A stretch of 64,000 nucleotides of DNA from Carettochelys insculpta (Eukaryota > Chordata > Testudines > Carettochelyidae), in assembly GCF_033958435.1 (NCBI RefSeq), contig NC_134138.1, forward strand, positions 79,470,298 to 79,534,297. Reading direction: 5' to 3'. Below are positions 46,399 through 57,783 of the stretch, in pieces; position 1 is the stretch's first letter; each line of letters begins with the position of its first letter. Below the pieces are notes generated by a model, which had not been told where the DNA came from, searched no databases, and worked only from the letters and a program-made list of their open reading frames with translations. Made by a program: the position numbers and the translations under genes.

Positions 46399-47500
46399 GG
46401 CTGCGTCTACAGTTGCAAATACATTCGAAAAATCCATTCCTCTTCTGAAAGTGTTCGCAGAGTATCTACACATAAAATGCGCTCTTTTGATCTGAAATCA
46501 AGAGAACACGGTGCCATTTTCGAAAGTGCTCCTCCAATCCCATAATAATAAGAGCACTTCCTTTTGAAAGTGTCTTTCAAAAGGAAACATGTAGACGATC
46601 CACAGGCCACTCTTTCAAAAGAGCAGTCCTCCATGTCTCTGGGCAGCTGGTGTGCAGAGACACCCTGGCTTGTGGCAGCAGGGTTCTATGGTAACTGTGT
46701 CCAACCACGTTTAAAGCTGCACAGACCCAGAAAATCAGTGGCAAGAAGCTGAGAGTATGCTGGGAACAGTAAACCCATGAGCTCCCACAGAACACCCTCG
46801 CTGCAGCTTCAGAGCAGCATTTGCTTATGGCCAGAAGCCAGCCACCCCAAGAGCCCCAGGGCCCCCCCCATGGCCATAACAGGGCAAACAGGACTCTGGG
46901 TAGCCCCCCCAAAAAGGGCGCCCTCCTGAATGGAGCCTGAGCTGAGAGTCCTGTTCAGGCTCTGGAAAGAGGAGGAGGAGGTCCTAAAGGAGATGGGGGT
47001 GGAGCAGTAGAATGTGGCGGCATTTGCCCGCCTGGCCAAAGGGCTGTCCACCCAGGGCCACCCTGCCTGCCGCTCTGATCAAGTGTGCAGCAAGATGAAA
47101 GAGCTGTGTCAGAGTTAAGCTGGGGGCTGGGACTCCTGCGGCCAGTTGGGGGCAGGTCCCATGACCTGCCTCTACTACAGGGAGCTCCACTGCCTCCTGG
47201 GGCCAGCTTCCCCCACCCTTTGTCCTGGGCACTGTGTCAGATGAGCTGCACCCTGGGGATGAGGAAAATCCCAGACATGAGGACCACCCATAGCTGCCAC
47301 TGAGGTCTCTAGCAACGTGGGGGACCTTGTGATCGAGCTCTCATCCTCGTCATCAAGCTGGAGAGTGGGAAGCCAGGCATCGCCGGACCTTGGCGAGGGA
47401 CCCTCCAGTAATTGCCCGGCAGGACAGATACCCTGGCTTCAGCCAAGGAGACACACCCCCCCACCTCAGGATGTCCCATATTTGGCATAGGGAAATAGGG
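46399..47500 (+). mobile_element. Partial Harbinger-like element, SANT-gene half
   Basis: The left end GGCTGCGTCTACAGTTGC is followed by 'attcgaaaaatcc' and 'tatctacacataaaatg' subterminal blocks shared with the MITE at 11279. The SANT-gene remnant follows. No right terminal repeat or transposase is visible, so the right boundary is approximate. Confidence 0.6.
46921..47220 (+). pseudogene. Myb/SANT-like DNA-binding gene remnant
   Basis: Reading with stops gives VLFRLWKEEEEVLKEMGVEQ, then AFARLAKGLSTQGHPA, VCSKMKELCQS, and CLYYRELHCLLGPASPT, in the exact order of the H1-H3 SANT domain (LLGLWSEEEVLQVMG, AFARLADGLAARGHPA, VRSKVKELRQGY, CPFYRELRDILG). TAG codons interrupt it after GVEQ and TAA after CQS. 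This is a third separate SANT family in the window besides 12.6 kb and 17.2 kb. Confidence 0.75.
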
Positions 47501-50500
47501 TCACCCCACATAAGACCCTTTAACAGTAAACGCCACAGTAGCTGAATCAAGAGTATAGGAAGGCATTTTTCATGCTCACCACAGTCTTACAAGAAGAGCT
47601 AGTGGTAGCACAATGTCTGAGCACAGATGCCCAGTACTTCCCAATGTGAGAACCTGATTTCAATTGCTTATAACTTTACCCAAACTTAAACATTTGGGAT
47701 GAAATTTTCTATTCTTCCTGTCTGCTGCAAGATTTTTTTTCTAATAAATCTTGGCTAATTGGCTCAGCTATTTCCAAAAATGCAGTTAATGAATATATTC
47801 TTACCACTATAAAAATCCTGGTAACCCTTTATTAGAAAAGCTCTAGTACCCCTGTGAAAATCTGAATAATTTCAGAGAACAAATCAAATCAATGAGGTCA
47901 CAGTCTGATCTCAGATATTTTAGCCGCAATGAAAGCAGCTAAGTTGGTTAGATAAACTATTTATTGCAAATGATTAATTTGGCTTGACTTCATACACTCA
48001 TTCTGACAACTGTTCATGTTTAATGGTAACATTTAAAAGTGGCCTGAATGCAAGAACCTATTTCTATTACAGTATTCAGTATCACGGTTCTGAGCTATGC
48101 AAAGATTAGCTATCAAAACCTCTCTGATTTGTTAGCTACTTTCATTGAATAATCCTGTCAGCCTGCGTCTGACTCACTGATTGGGTAAGCCACACACTCC
48201 TAGTGAGCCGGAGAACCAGACTAGATAGAAGGAAGTATGGATTTTGGCTGAATGAGATATGGATTTAGGTAAACCGAAATTAAAAATGTGTCGGGAAGGT
48301 AAAGACAGTGAGGCTATTTTAACCTAGGCCAACTGGTAAGACTCCCCAAAAGGCCATACACCAGCTTGGTATAGACTGAGCACATAATAGACTAGATAGG
48401 CTCTTCTTTTTCCCCATATCAGGACTAGGTGGGATATGTTGCCCTCAGTGTGCATAACATTTCTTTACCAGTTGAGAGCTCCCATGCACTTTGAGATCCT
48501 CAGCTGGCTGTTCTGGCTGTTATTTGGACCTTTCATACCCTCAATGCTTATATACTATTCAATCTGGCCAATTAGCCCAAAATTTCTTTAAAAAAATCAA
48601 GAAACAAGTTTGTGGTACTGCTTGCATTTTTCACCCAATTGTTTCATCATTGATCTAGTTTATCTTCTGTCCTTGTGTTGTCTGTCTACAAGAGTAAACA
48701 ATACTAATCATCTTGGGAAGTTGTAGAGTCAAATCAGGCAGCACCAAAAGCAGATTAATTCTTGAACTTCAGCCTCACTACAGCAAACCTCAATGATGTG
48801 CAAGTCAATTCTGCAAATGTCAGCAAGAGTGGGGGGAAAACACTTTTTCAGCAGCATGCTGCGTTACTAAAAAAATCCTAGAAAAGATTATGTGTGTTGC
48901 AAAATTGTTTGCACAAATCTATTAATATTCTTTTTATATTAAAAGGAGATTAAAGGTCATTCATATGAGTGCATATGTCAAGCTGTCAAAGGTCCTGGTA
49001 ACATTTCTTTTTCACTGTGTATATACTATGAGCATCTATATAGCATGGTGCCTGCAATGGTACGATCTTGTCAAAAGAGAACCAAGACACTTTGATGCTT
49101 GTCATATTAGCATTCATCCTGCATTTCAGTGTTTAATTAAAGTGCTGGGGTGGGGGTGGGGATGATGCACATATTATATGCTCAACAAGATTGATTAAAT
49201 ACCTCCAGCAAGCTGAATCTTTTATTTCCTTTCCAAGATAGCACATGAATAGTTTGCAACTCTCTTAGGAGTTTTTCATTGTCTTCATCACCTCAGTATT
49301 CCACACCAGAAGCCTTAAGCAATAGACAAAGTGTCCAAATAAGGAACAATGATCATAAATCATAGTCTTACCAAGTAGAATGTATATTACATAAACTAGG
49401 ATTTTAATTACAAACATTCTAATATAAACCTATGGGCATATAAATATGCAAACTTTTGCAGACATGAGAGGAGATGGTTAGGTAAGTGAAATCTATGGCC
49501 ATTTTACAGTTACAAGCTAAAAATATACGGGCATTTTAATATTCATATTGTTTTATTCAAATAAACATTTTTATCTAGTCTTCGTTTTTTCTAGCTGCTG
49601 AGTGTTATTAACTAACTTATGCAAAATCTCCTTTGTTACTACTGCTTGATATTTTCTTAAGATATATTTCATGTTTGCTACTTTGAGTGTTTGAACACAC
49701 ACGAGCTCCCCCCAAAATTTAATAATATCTTAGTGCCGAGCTAAGAAATACATTTACAGTGTTGTGATTGGACCACTACTGAAACACTACTTCTTTGTGA
49801 GAACTAACCACTACTTGGGGAGGTTGGGAGGGGAAGGGAGCTTGTCAGGCATTCAGTCTATCTACTTGATGTCTACCCACGTCTTTAAATGGTCTTGACC
49901 CAGGTTGCTTGTTGGAAGAAGAGTGATTTGGTGTCTTTTTGTATGTTTAATTGAAACAAAGATTGTACAAATCAAGGAAACATCAGCAAAGATAAGCTAT
50001 TAATAAAATTAAACTGAACTAGAAATAAAGCAATGCAGGTATAAAATTAGTAGCAAATCAACAAAGCAAGCAAGTTAGTCTCAGCTTTGGAGAACAGTAA
50101 AATCACATTTGTGATATCAACATAATACCAAAAATAATAAATCTTTTTGCATTCTAAGAAGGAATCTAAAGAGGAAGTTGGCCAGTTGATTACAAATCCT
50201 AACTAAGGAATATTTTCCCAAAATCAAATCTGGATAAGTATCTTAATATTGAAACCATGTTATTTTCTATATCTGAATCAATTAAATATCTCAGAAACAA
50301 CTGTAAAACTCCCTTGTTAATTTTAAACTTCTTTGGGGACTAATGCTTTCTTTGTCTCTCTCCTCCCCCGGCACCCTGCCACCCCAGGGATATAGCAGCC
50401 TCTTTAGTGATCCATTTCATATAAACAGAAGTTTCACGCGTTCTGTTTACCAGAAATGTCAGATGACAATCTCTCAGGACTTCTAAATATAAAACACAGA

Positions 50501-51806
50501 ATGCACTGAGCATTAATCTTACAAGAGGCTATTTAGGGATGTTTAAACATGGTAAATGTCTTCATGTGTCTTTCACTCCCTAAGATTAAGAACATAGAAA
50601 GGTTCAGACATGTCCCTGCTAATAAAATAAGTGAAATATTTAGTGAAAATAAGTTACAAGTTGCAAATTCTTTAACTTTTACAGTCTTTCAACTCTTGAG
50701 TATGAGCTGGTACCACAGTCAAAGAGCCAGATGTTTATGTTCTACTGGCAGACCTCAATTCACTAGTGGACCCTGGGATTCTGGAGCAATTTGAATAGTG
50801 GAGGTGCTGAGCACTATTGAACCAGTCTGCAAACCTCGTATATAATGGAAACCACTTGAAGTAACAGGGGTGCGGAAACACACTTAGTTCTAGTACCTAA
50901 GGGTACACCTTGAAGAAACAGTTTGCAAGATATTCAACTGAACACAGTGAATGGAGCCAAGTGGGACTTGCTGAGATAGAAAATTAGTATTATATATTCT
51001 GTAGAGTTTATTTTTTAGTTCTGAATCATGCAGGACATATTATGTGTTTGGTACCATGCACTACACTTCATTTCGTGACCAAATCACCACATACTAAACA
51101 AAATGATCACATTTTTCCTAGGTTTTTAATATAGTTTGACAAGTATGGCTATGAAAGCTGTTGTATATGATTTTATATTAGTGAACAAGGTTGAGATCCT
51201 CTAATATCCTGTCCTAACGTAATCTATTGTGGTAATCTTATTTCCTGCTTTCTGTTATCTGCCTGGTGCTGGAAAGTTCACACACCAGTGCTGTTGTTGT
51301 TGCTTTTGAATACAGTTATGTATTGTTGACTGCTCTCTGTTTGATTTTTTTTTTTTTGTGATAAATGAATGCATGGAGGCAGTCACCAAACTTTAGTTTG
51401 ACTGAATGGATCATATCTGAACACCACAAATTTGTTAGAGCATAACTGAGAAATAATCAATAATTTCACTCCTTACATGAAAGCTGTTTGTTGCTTTCCT
51501 GCAATATAAACTGCAATCTTTTAGCTTGTATTTATTGCACTGTTTACATACATTATCATCATACTACTAACAGTGACTAGGTAAATGGAAAAAATACTAT
51601 GATTACCCACAGATCATTTGATACCGGGGAAAAACACATGTTCATCCAAGGGATACCATATTCCCAGAGCTGTTTATATAGTGTACCTAACTAGCTATTT
51701 TGTATGTTGTAAAAATCTAAAAAGAGACCGGTTTATGAATGTATGTTCTTAGATTTCTCCGTCTAAATGTTCTTCATAACTGACCATTGGTTTCAAGCCT
51801 TCTATA
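47500..51806. other. AT-rich non-coding interval
   Basis: Over 4 kb without a supported gene. Short plus frames at 48965-49165 and 50549-50794 lack domains, start context or splice partners that I could identify. A poly-T tract of about 15 lies near 51343. Old repeats may be present. Confidence 0.45.
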
Positions 51807-52143
51807 GGCTTGTCTACACTTCCCCCATCTTTGAAGGGGGAATGGTAATCAGGGTGATGGGAGATTACTAATTAAGTGATGCAGTGAATATGCAGCACTT
51901 CATCAGGCTAATTCTCCCGCACAGCAACTTGGGCAGTAAAGGCATTTCAAAGTTGTGCAGATGCTTCCAAGTGTCCATGGCTACACGCATGCCAGCACTT
52001 CAAAGTTTGACACTTCAAAGTTGCTGCAGGGGAGAATTAGCCCAATGAAGTGCTGCATATTCACCACAGCACTTCATTAGCAATCTCCCATCACCCTGAT
52101 TACCACGCCCCCTTTGAAGTTGGGGGTAAGTGTAGACCCAGCC
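51807..52143. mobile_element. Harbinger-type foldback MITE
   Basis: Left end GGCTTGTCTACACTTCCCCC, right end GGGGGTAAGTGTAGACCCAGCC. TATA stands immediately outside both ends. The arms pair over more than 80 bases, including 'ggtaatcagggtgatggga' against its complement near 52090. No coding frame. Confidence 0.85.
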
Positions 52144-52819
52144 TATATGTCAAGGACCATGGGGGATGGCTGTGAATCACTCTCCCCACTTTAAAAGAAA
52201 TCCCCCATAGGCATCTTCCAGTTTTGGGGAAAAAAAACTTGCACAAGTCGAGAGTCTGGTGGCAATCAGCAAGTGGTGACAGGAACGGTACAGTGAGATG
52301 CAGAAGTTCCTAGTCACAGACAGACACACAAGCAGTGGGTGTGTGATTTAGTCATCTTGCTGGAGGACTGAGGCAGGTTGAGCATTTCAGCACCAGCACC
52401 CATGACTGAACAGTTCTTTTTAGGACCTGGTTTGCTTGCCCCACATGGGGAGGGGGCTTGAAAAAGTACCCTAAAATATTCTTGCCTCTGTTACTCTTGA
52501 CTGGATAGTTGCATCCAACAGGATCACCAACCCAGTGGTCAAAAATATGAGAGTCTTTTTAATTTTAGAATTTGGAACATACATCCCCTGATGGACATTT
52601 CAAACAGCGACTGAGCAGAGTGACATAGAGCCACCATTGCTCATTCATTGAGTCAGTTTTACATCAGTATTGCTCCCTTGTCTGAAACTAGAAAGGCTGA
52701 TGGAGGACAGGTGAGGGAGGAGAAAAGAAGATACACCTATTTGTGAAAGGGCAAATCCTTGGAAGAACCTCGAATGCATGAAGTGAGCTTAGCTGTAAAG
52801 AACTAGACCCTAAGGTGCC
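52144..52819. other. Non-coding interval, nothing recognised
   Basis: No supported gene or repeat boundary. The left part may include more of the neighbouring LINE, but homology is not visible. Confidence 0.4.
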
Positions 52820-54235
52820 TCTCTAAGGTCCCAGTTGGCATCATCCTTAAAATCTGGATAAAGGAGGAGATACCTGGTGAAATGAGGGATGCTCTGATTG
52901 TCACTCTCTTCAAGAAGAACGATAAAGCAGACTGCAGAAACTATTGTATCTTCCTCCTTGTCACTGCGTGCCAAGTTGTGGCATGAATCTTGCAACTCAC
53001 CTTCTTCCCTTATCAGAAGAAATTTTACCAGAGTCACAGAGTGGTTTCCAACCATGTTGCAGAACTGCAAATATGATCTTCACAGCACAGCAGCTGCAAG
53101 AAAAATATCTGGAGCAAAACTGACCAGTGTATGTGGCTTTCATTGATTTAACTAAAGCTTTTGATTCAGTGAATTGCTGTGTCTCCTGGATTGCACTTGC
53201 AAAGATTGAATGTCCTGATAACTATATCATTGTCCTAAAGCTGCTTCATTACAAATGGAAATTGACTGTTCTGATTAGTATTGGCTCCCAGAGTGAATCT
53301 TTCAAAGAACAAACAGGACTCAAACAGGGCCAAATCATCTCCCCAACCATTTTACATTTTTTATTGCTATTATTCTTTACCTAACTGATTGGAAGTTCCC
53401 AGCCGGCATAGAAATAATTTATAGAATGGATGGAAAGCCATTCAGGGTTAGCATGCTGAAGGCTAAGAGTAAAATTTCCATCCCATCTATCATGGAATTT
53501 CAGTATGCTGATGACAATGTTGTTTTTGCCCACTCTGGGAGAGATCTTCAAACCACCCTGAGGCTGTGGCCATGCTAGCCCCTCCTTTCAGAGGGCCTAT
53601 GGTAATGTGGCACATTGGAATATGCTAATGAGGTACTTCTATGAATATTCAGCACTCCGTTAGCATAATGGAGGCTGTGCATGCTTCAAAACTGCCGGTT
53701 TTGAAACACAGCCACCCGTGTAGCTGGGGACCTTTCAAAACGGACCCCTGATTTTGAAAGCCCCTTAGTCTCATCTGGTTTTGGGAATAAGGGGCTTTCA
53801 AAATCAGGGGTCCATTTCAAAAGGCCCCCCTCCTACATGGGCAGCTGTGTTTCAAAACTAAATAATCTACAGACATCACTTGAAAGTTTGAGAGGCATCA
53901 GCAATGCTGCCTCTACAAGATCCTGAAGAGCAAATTGGAAGACAGGCACACCAACATTAGTGCTCTGGACAAGGCAAAGACCAGCAGTATCAAGACAATG
54001 ATCATCCATCAGCTATTCTACTGGACTGGTCACATCCAGATGTCAGAATATCTCCTCCCAAAACAGATACCATTCTCTCAGCTGAAAGAAGGGCACAGTA
54101 ATATAGGAGGACAACAGAAGCACTAAAAGGACTTGCTGAAGGATAATATTGACATTGACACTTGGGAAACACTTGCCCAGGATAGCTCAAAATGTTGACA
54201 GTTTGTGGCTCTTCCTGTCTTCTGGAAAACCATAT
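52820..54235 (+). pseudogene. Old LINE remnant, RT and C-terminal region, split by MITE
   Basis: Frames read MRDALIVTLFKKNDKADCRNY, then VYVAFIDLTKAFDSVN, TGLKQGQIISPTI and EFQYADDNVVFAHSG, the reverse transcriptase motifs in order (the last holds the catalytic YADD). They correspond to MRDANIVTLYKNKGDRSDC, YIAFINLTKAFDLV, VKQGCVLAPTL and MLFADDAAVVSHTED in the LINE at 57784-61704. After the inserted MITE (53562-53858) the C-terminal part resumes with FYWTGHIQMSEYLLPKQI and DIDTWETLAQ. Many stops and frame changes show great age. Same lineage, but clearly older than the other two LINE copies. Confidence 0.8.
53562..53858. mobile_element. MITE inserted in old LINE, right end truncated
   Basis: The left end GGCTGTGGCCATGCTAGCC matches the Harbinger-type MITE termini. 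The inner arms pair ('ctgattttgaaagcccctta' against 'ggggctttcaaaatcagggg' and 'gttttgaaacacag' against 'ctgtgtttcaaaac'), but the outer part of the right arm is missing. LINE coding homology stops at the left edge and resumes at the right. Confidence 0.75.
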
Positions 54236-54440
54236 GTTTTCCCATTTCTAGGTTGTTGTTTTTTTGTCTCTGTGACAGAATATACCCTTATATTCACACC
54301 CTACACTGTAAATTTAGATCACTAGTGCTACTCTACATCCCCAGGAGGCAGATTTCTGAGTAATAAGAATAACCATTCAGATTTTAGAGTACTTAGAAAG
54401 GTTGAGTTTTCAAGCTCAGGGAAGTTAGTGGAAACACTCA

Positions 54441-54779
54441 GACTGTGTCTACATGTGCTCCTTCCTTTTGAAAGTGGCATGTTAATGAGCATGTTCAAAA
54501 GATGCTAATGAGGCACTGCAATGAATATGCAGCACCTCATTTGCATAGTGGCAGCCGTGGAGATTCAAAAGAAGGGTTTTTGAAAACTGGGGGGGGTCCT
54601 TTCAGAAGGTCCCGTCTCCACGGGTGGCGTGCAATTTGAAAAGACTCACTTTGAAATCGCTGTGGCTGCCATTATGCTAATGAGGTGCTGCATATTCATT
54701 GCAGCGCCTCATTATCATTTTTTGAACCCACTCATTAACATGCCCCTTTTGAAAGGGAGGGGCAAGTGTAGACACAGGG
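54441..54779. mobile_element. Harbinger-type MITE with TCA target duplication
   Basis: Left end GACTGTGTCTACATGTGC, right end GCAAGTGTAGACACAGGG, flanked on both sides by TCA (54438-54440 and 54780-54782). Foldback with 'gctgcatattcattgcag' and matching 'gcaatgaatatgcagc' blocks. No coding frame. Confidence 0.85.
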
Positions 54780-54782
54780 TCA

Positions 54783-55735
54783 GTATTTTTCTGTAATTTT
54801 CCAGCCCTGCTGGGTAGTCATAACGTTGTAGATGCGTAGGCCCTGTTATTGTGGGGAGGGGAACCCCAAGGCTGGAGCCTGCTGCTGGTGGAGAGCTGAA
54901 AAACCAAAGAAGGACACTATGACTGGAGGTGGTAAGGGCTGCCCCCCCTGCTCCCCAGCCTGGAGTCTGCTGGCAAGGAACCCCACCGCCCTCCACACAC
55001 ACACATACATAGAGTGTTGGGAGAGAGGGAAAAGGGCAGAGAGGGGGAAGTGTGGAGCACTGGGGGAGACCAGTTTTGGATTACGGGCCCAGGGCCCAGG
55101 TGGAGACTGGCTGCTAGCACACACCTGTGCTAGAAAGGGGCTCCCTGTGCTGGTGGAGGGTCCCACTGCTGGAAAAGGGACCGGTCTGTCTGTCCAAGAT
55201 GGAAGCCAGGTCGGGCGCAGTCAAGGTCAGGCCAGGTCATGCTGCTGCAGCAGCACTAGTGTGGTGGAGCCCTAGAACCCTGCAGCAGCCAGCAGGCAAC
55301 ACCACCAGCAGGGAGAGCTTGCCAGCTGAGTAGCAGGGGGTGGGCTAAATACTGGAAGAGGGGGAAACACAAAAGCCTGATCCCCTGTTGCCAGCACCAG
55401 TCCCTCCATACCACTCCCCACCCACCACCACCACCGCATGCCCAAAGCACAAGGTCTGAGGCAGTTGTCACACTTCAACCTATGGTTTGATCAGTGAGAC
55501 CGCGGAAAGCACGTACTGTCATGAAAATCTCTGCTTGAATCTTGTACAGTTTGTTAAGATAGGCATGACTGTAATAAGCATTTCACCTTTGTTTTTCTTG
55601 TAAGACTTTCCACCTTTTATGCCTCATTACTTGTAGGCACTTAAAATCTTTCTCTTTATAGCTAATCAACTTGTACTGTTTTATTTAATCCAGCATGTTT
55701 ATATTGAAGTGTAATTTCATTTGGGGTAACAAACT
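54783..55735. other. GC-rich then AT-rich non-coding interval
   Basis: The GC-rich part (54840-55480) holds overlapping frames on both strands with no domain. No terminal repeats identified. Confidence 0.4.
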
Positions 55736-56172
55736 AGCTGCATGTATACGTGCCGGCTACTTTGAAGTAGCCGCGCCAACTTCGAAATAGCGCCCGCCAC
55801 GGCTACACATGCCAAGCGCTATTTCGAAGTTGACATCAACGTAAGGCGGCAAGACGTCAAAGTCGCTATCCTCATGAGGAGATGGAAATAGCATCCTACT
55901 TCGACGTTGAACGTCGAAGTAGGGCACGTGTAGCCGATCCGCGTCCCGCAACATCGAAATAGCGGGGTCCGCCATGACGGCCATCAGCTGAGGGGTTGAG
56001 AGACGCTCTCTCCAGCCCCTGAGCTTGATGTTCGCCGTGTGCAGCGGCCACGTAAAGCTCCCCGCCCCCTGCCTTCCTGTGCAGGAAGCTGAGAGAGCGT
56101 GCAGGCAGCAGCACAGCCACGCAGCCTGCCTGCACACCTCCCTGCAGCCCAGAGAAAGCCCCCCCGGCTGCC

Positions 56173-57710
56173 ATGGCCGCCCGCCAGCCCCCTAAGCGCC
56201 CCCAGGGCACCCCCACCAAGGGGAGTCAGGGTTCCCAGGCCGGCAGCCAGCCAGGGAAGAGGCAGCGGGGCCCCTCCTAGACGGAAGCCGAGCTCGGGGA
56301 CCTGCTGGGGCTCTGGAGCGAGGAGGAGGTGCTCCAGGTAATGGGGAGCAAGAGGCGGAACGCGGATGCGTTCGCTTGGCTGGCCGAGGGCCTGGCCGCC
56401 CGGGGTCACCCTGCCCGCACTCCTGACCATGTCAGGAGAAAGGTCAAGGAGCTGCGGCAGGGTTACGCCCGGGCCCGGGATGCAGCCAGCCAATCTGGGG
56501 CCGCCCCCGTCACTTGCCCCTTTTACAGGGAGCTCAGGGAAATCCTGGGCCCCCAGCACACCTCCTCCCTGCCGGCCACTCTTGACACCTCGGCCAATGA
56601 GCCCCAGCAGGCTCCAGAGGCGGAGTCCACCCTGGAGGCAAGCCCCGCACCCAGGGACTCCCCCAGGAGCCCACCCCTGGGATGCCGGAGGAGGAGGGAG
56701 AATCCTCCTCCAGCGATGGGGGGCTCTGGATTGCCATCCCATCCCAGAGCTTCAGCAGGGCGTCCGCCCACAGGGTGTCCCCCGACCGTGGGAGCAGACC
56801 ATCAGGTTTGTACCCCCCCGGTGCACACCCCCGAGGATGAAGGGAGGGGACAACAGACATGACCAGGGCCCTCCACATACCCAGATGACCATGGCCCCAA
56901 GGACAGCAGTGCCAAGTCCCTCAGAAGAGTGCATCAGCCCCTGCCCCCACAGCACGACAGTGCCATGCCCCATCCCTGGGGATGGGGGGAGCGGAACCTA
57001 GGGTCCCCCGGGGGGAGGGGGTGGGACACCCATCAGCAGCAGCAGCATCTCCCGGGGGCGGGGATGGGGAACCAGCAGCAGAGGGGTGGGAGGACAAGGG
57101 CCACGGCTCAGGGCCCACACTAACGGCTGTCTCCACTCTTCTTCCCCCCCTGTGTTCCCCAGCTGCACCATCGGAGGGACCGGAGAGCGCCGGCGAGGTG
57201 TCAGTGGTCCCGGAGAGCCCACTGGGGCCATCACTGCAGGCCAGCCCCTCAGCGGAGCACCGACAAGCCCCAGGGTGGGGACGACGGCGGACCCAGCACC
57301 ACCCCCGGACGGTGACGGACCCCCAGCTGCTGGCGATCCTCTGGCGGCAGCTGGAGGTCTCGAAGCAGCGCCTGTGGGTGGAGGAGCAGCGCCTCCATCT
57401 GCAGGACTGGGCGCCGGCCTGGCGCCAGGAGGCATGGGGGGCTTTTATGCACACTTTTGAGCGCATCGCGGACTACCTGGCCCCCCATGCTGCACCGTCT
57501 GCCACTCTGCCCGCCCTGCCTGCTCCACCCGCTGCTCCTCCCGCCATCCCACCGCCATCCGCCGCCGAGGGGCCATCCACCGAGGGGCACCTGGGGCCTG
57601 CTGACACCCGCTGGCCATATCTTCCGGTCCACCCGGCCCCCAGCCAGCCCCGGCCAGGGCTGAGGCCGAGGCGAGGGTCGCGGCCGCCCACCCCCAGCGC
57701 TGGACATTAG
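56173..57710 (+). pseudogene. Harbinger SANT/Myb-like DNA-binding gene (H3)
   Basis: Starts at ATG 56173 (MAARQPPKRPQGTP). An in-frame TAG at 56278-56280 sits exactly at the conserved tryptophan that opens the SANT domain (GPSW in H1 and H2). The domain then stays open: TEAELGDLLGLWSEEEVL, AFAWLAEGLAARG, VRRKVKELRQGYARARD, CPFYRELREILG. A frame change follows in the proline-rich tail before the donor at 56806 (cag|gtttgt, weak). The acceptor CCCCAG lies before 57163. Exon 2 (57163-57710) is fully open: APSEGPESAGEVSVVPESP, TVTDPQLLAILWRQLEV, AWRQEAWGAFMHTFERIADY and a proline-rich end. It is the best guide to the family's C-terminus. Confidence 0.85.
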
Positions 57711-57783
57711 GGGGTGTGGGGCCCAGGACGTGGCCCCCCCCTTTGTACATATCCCCTTTTACTTGTGTTGTATATAGTTTGTA

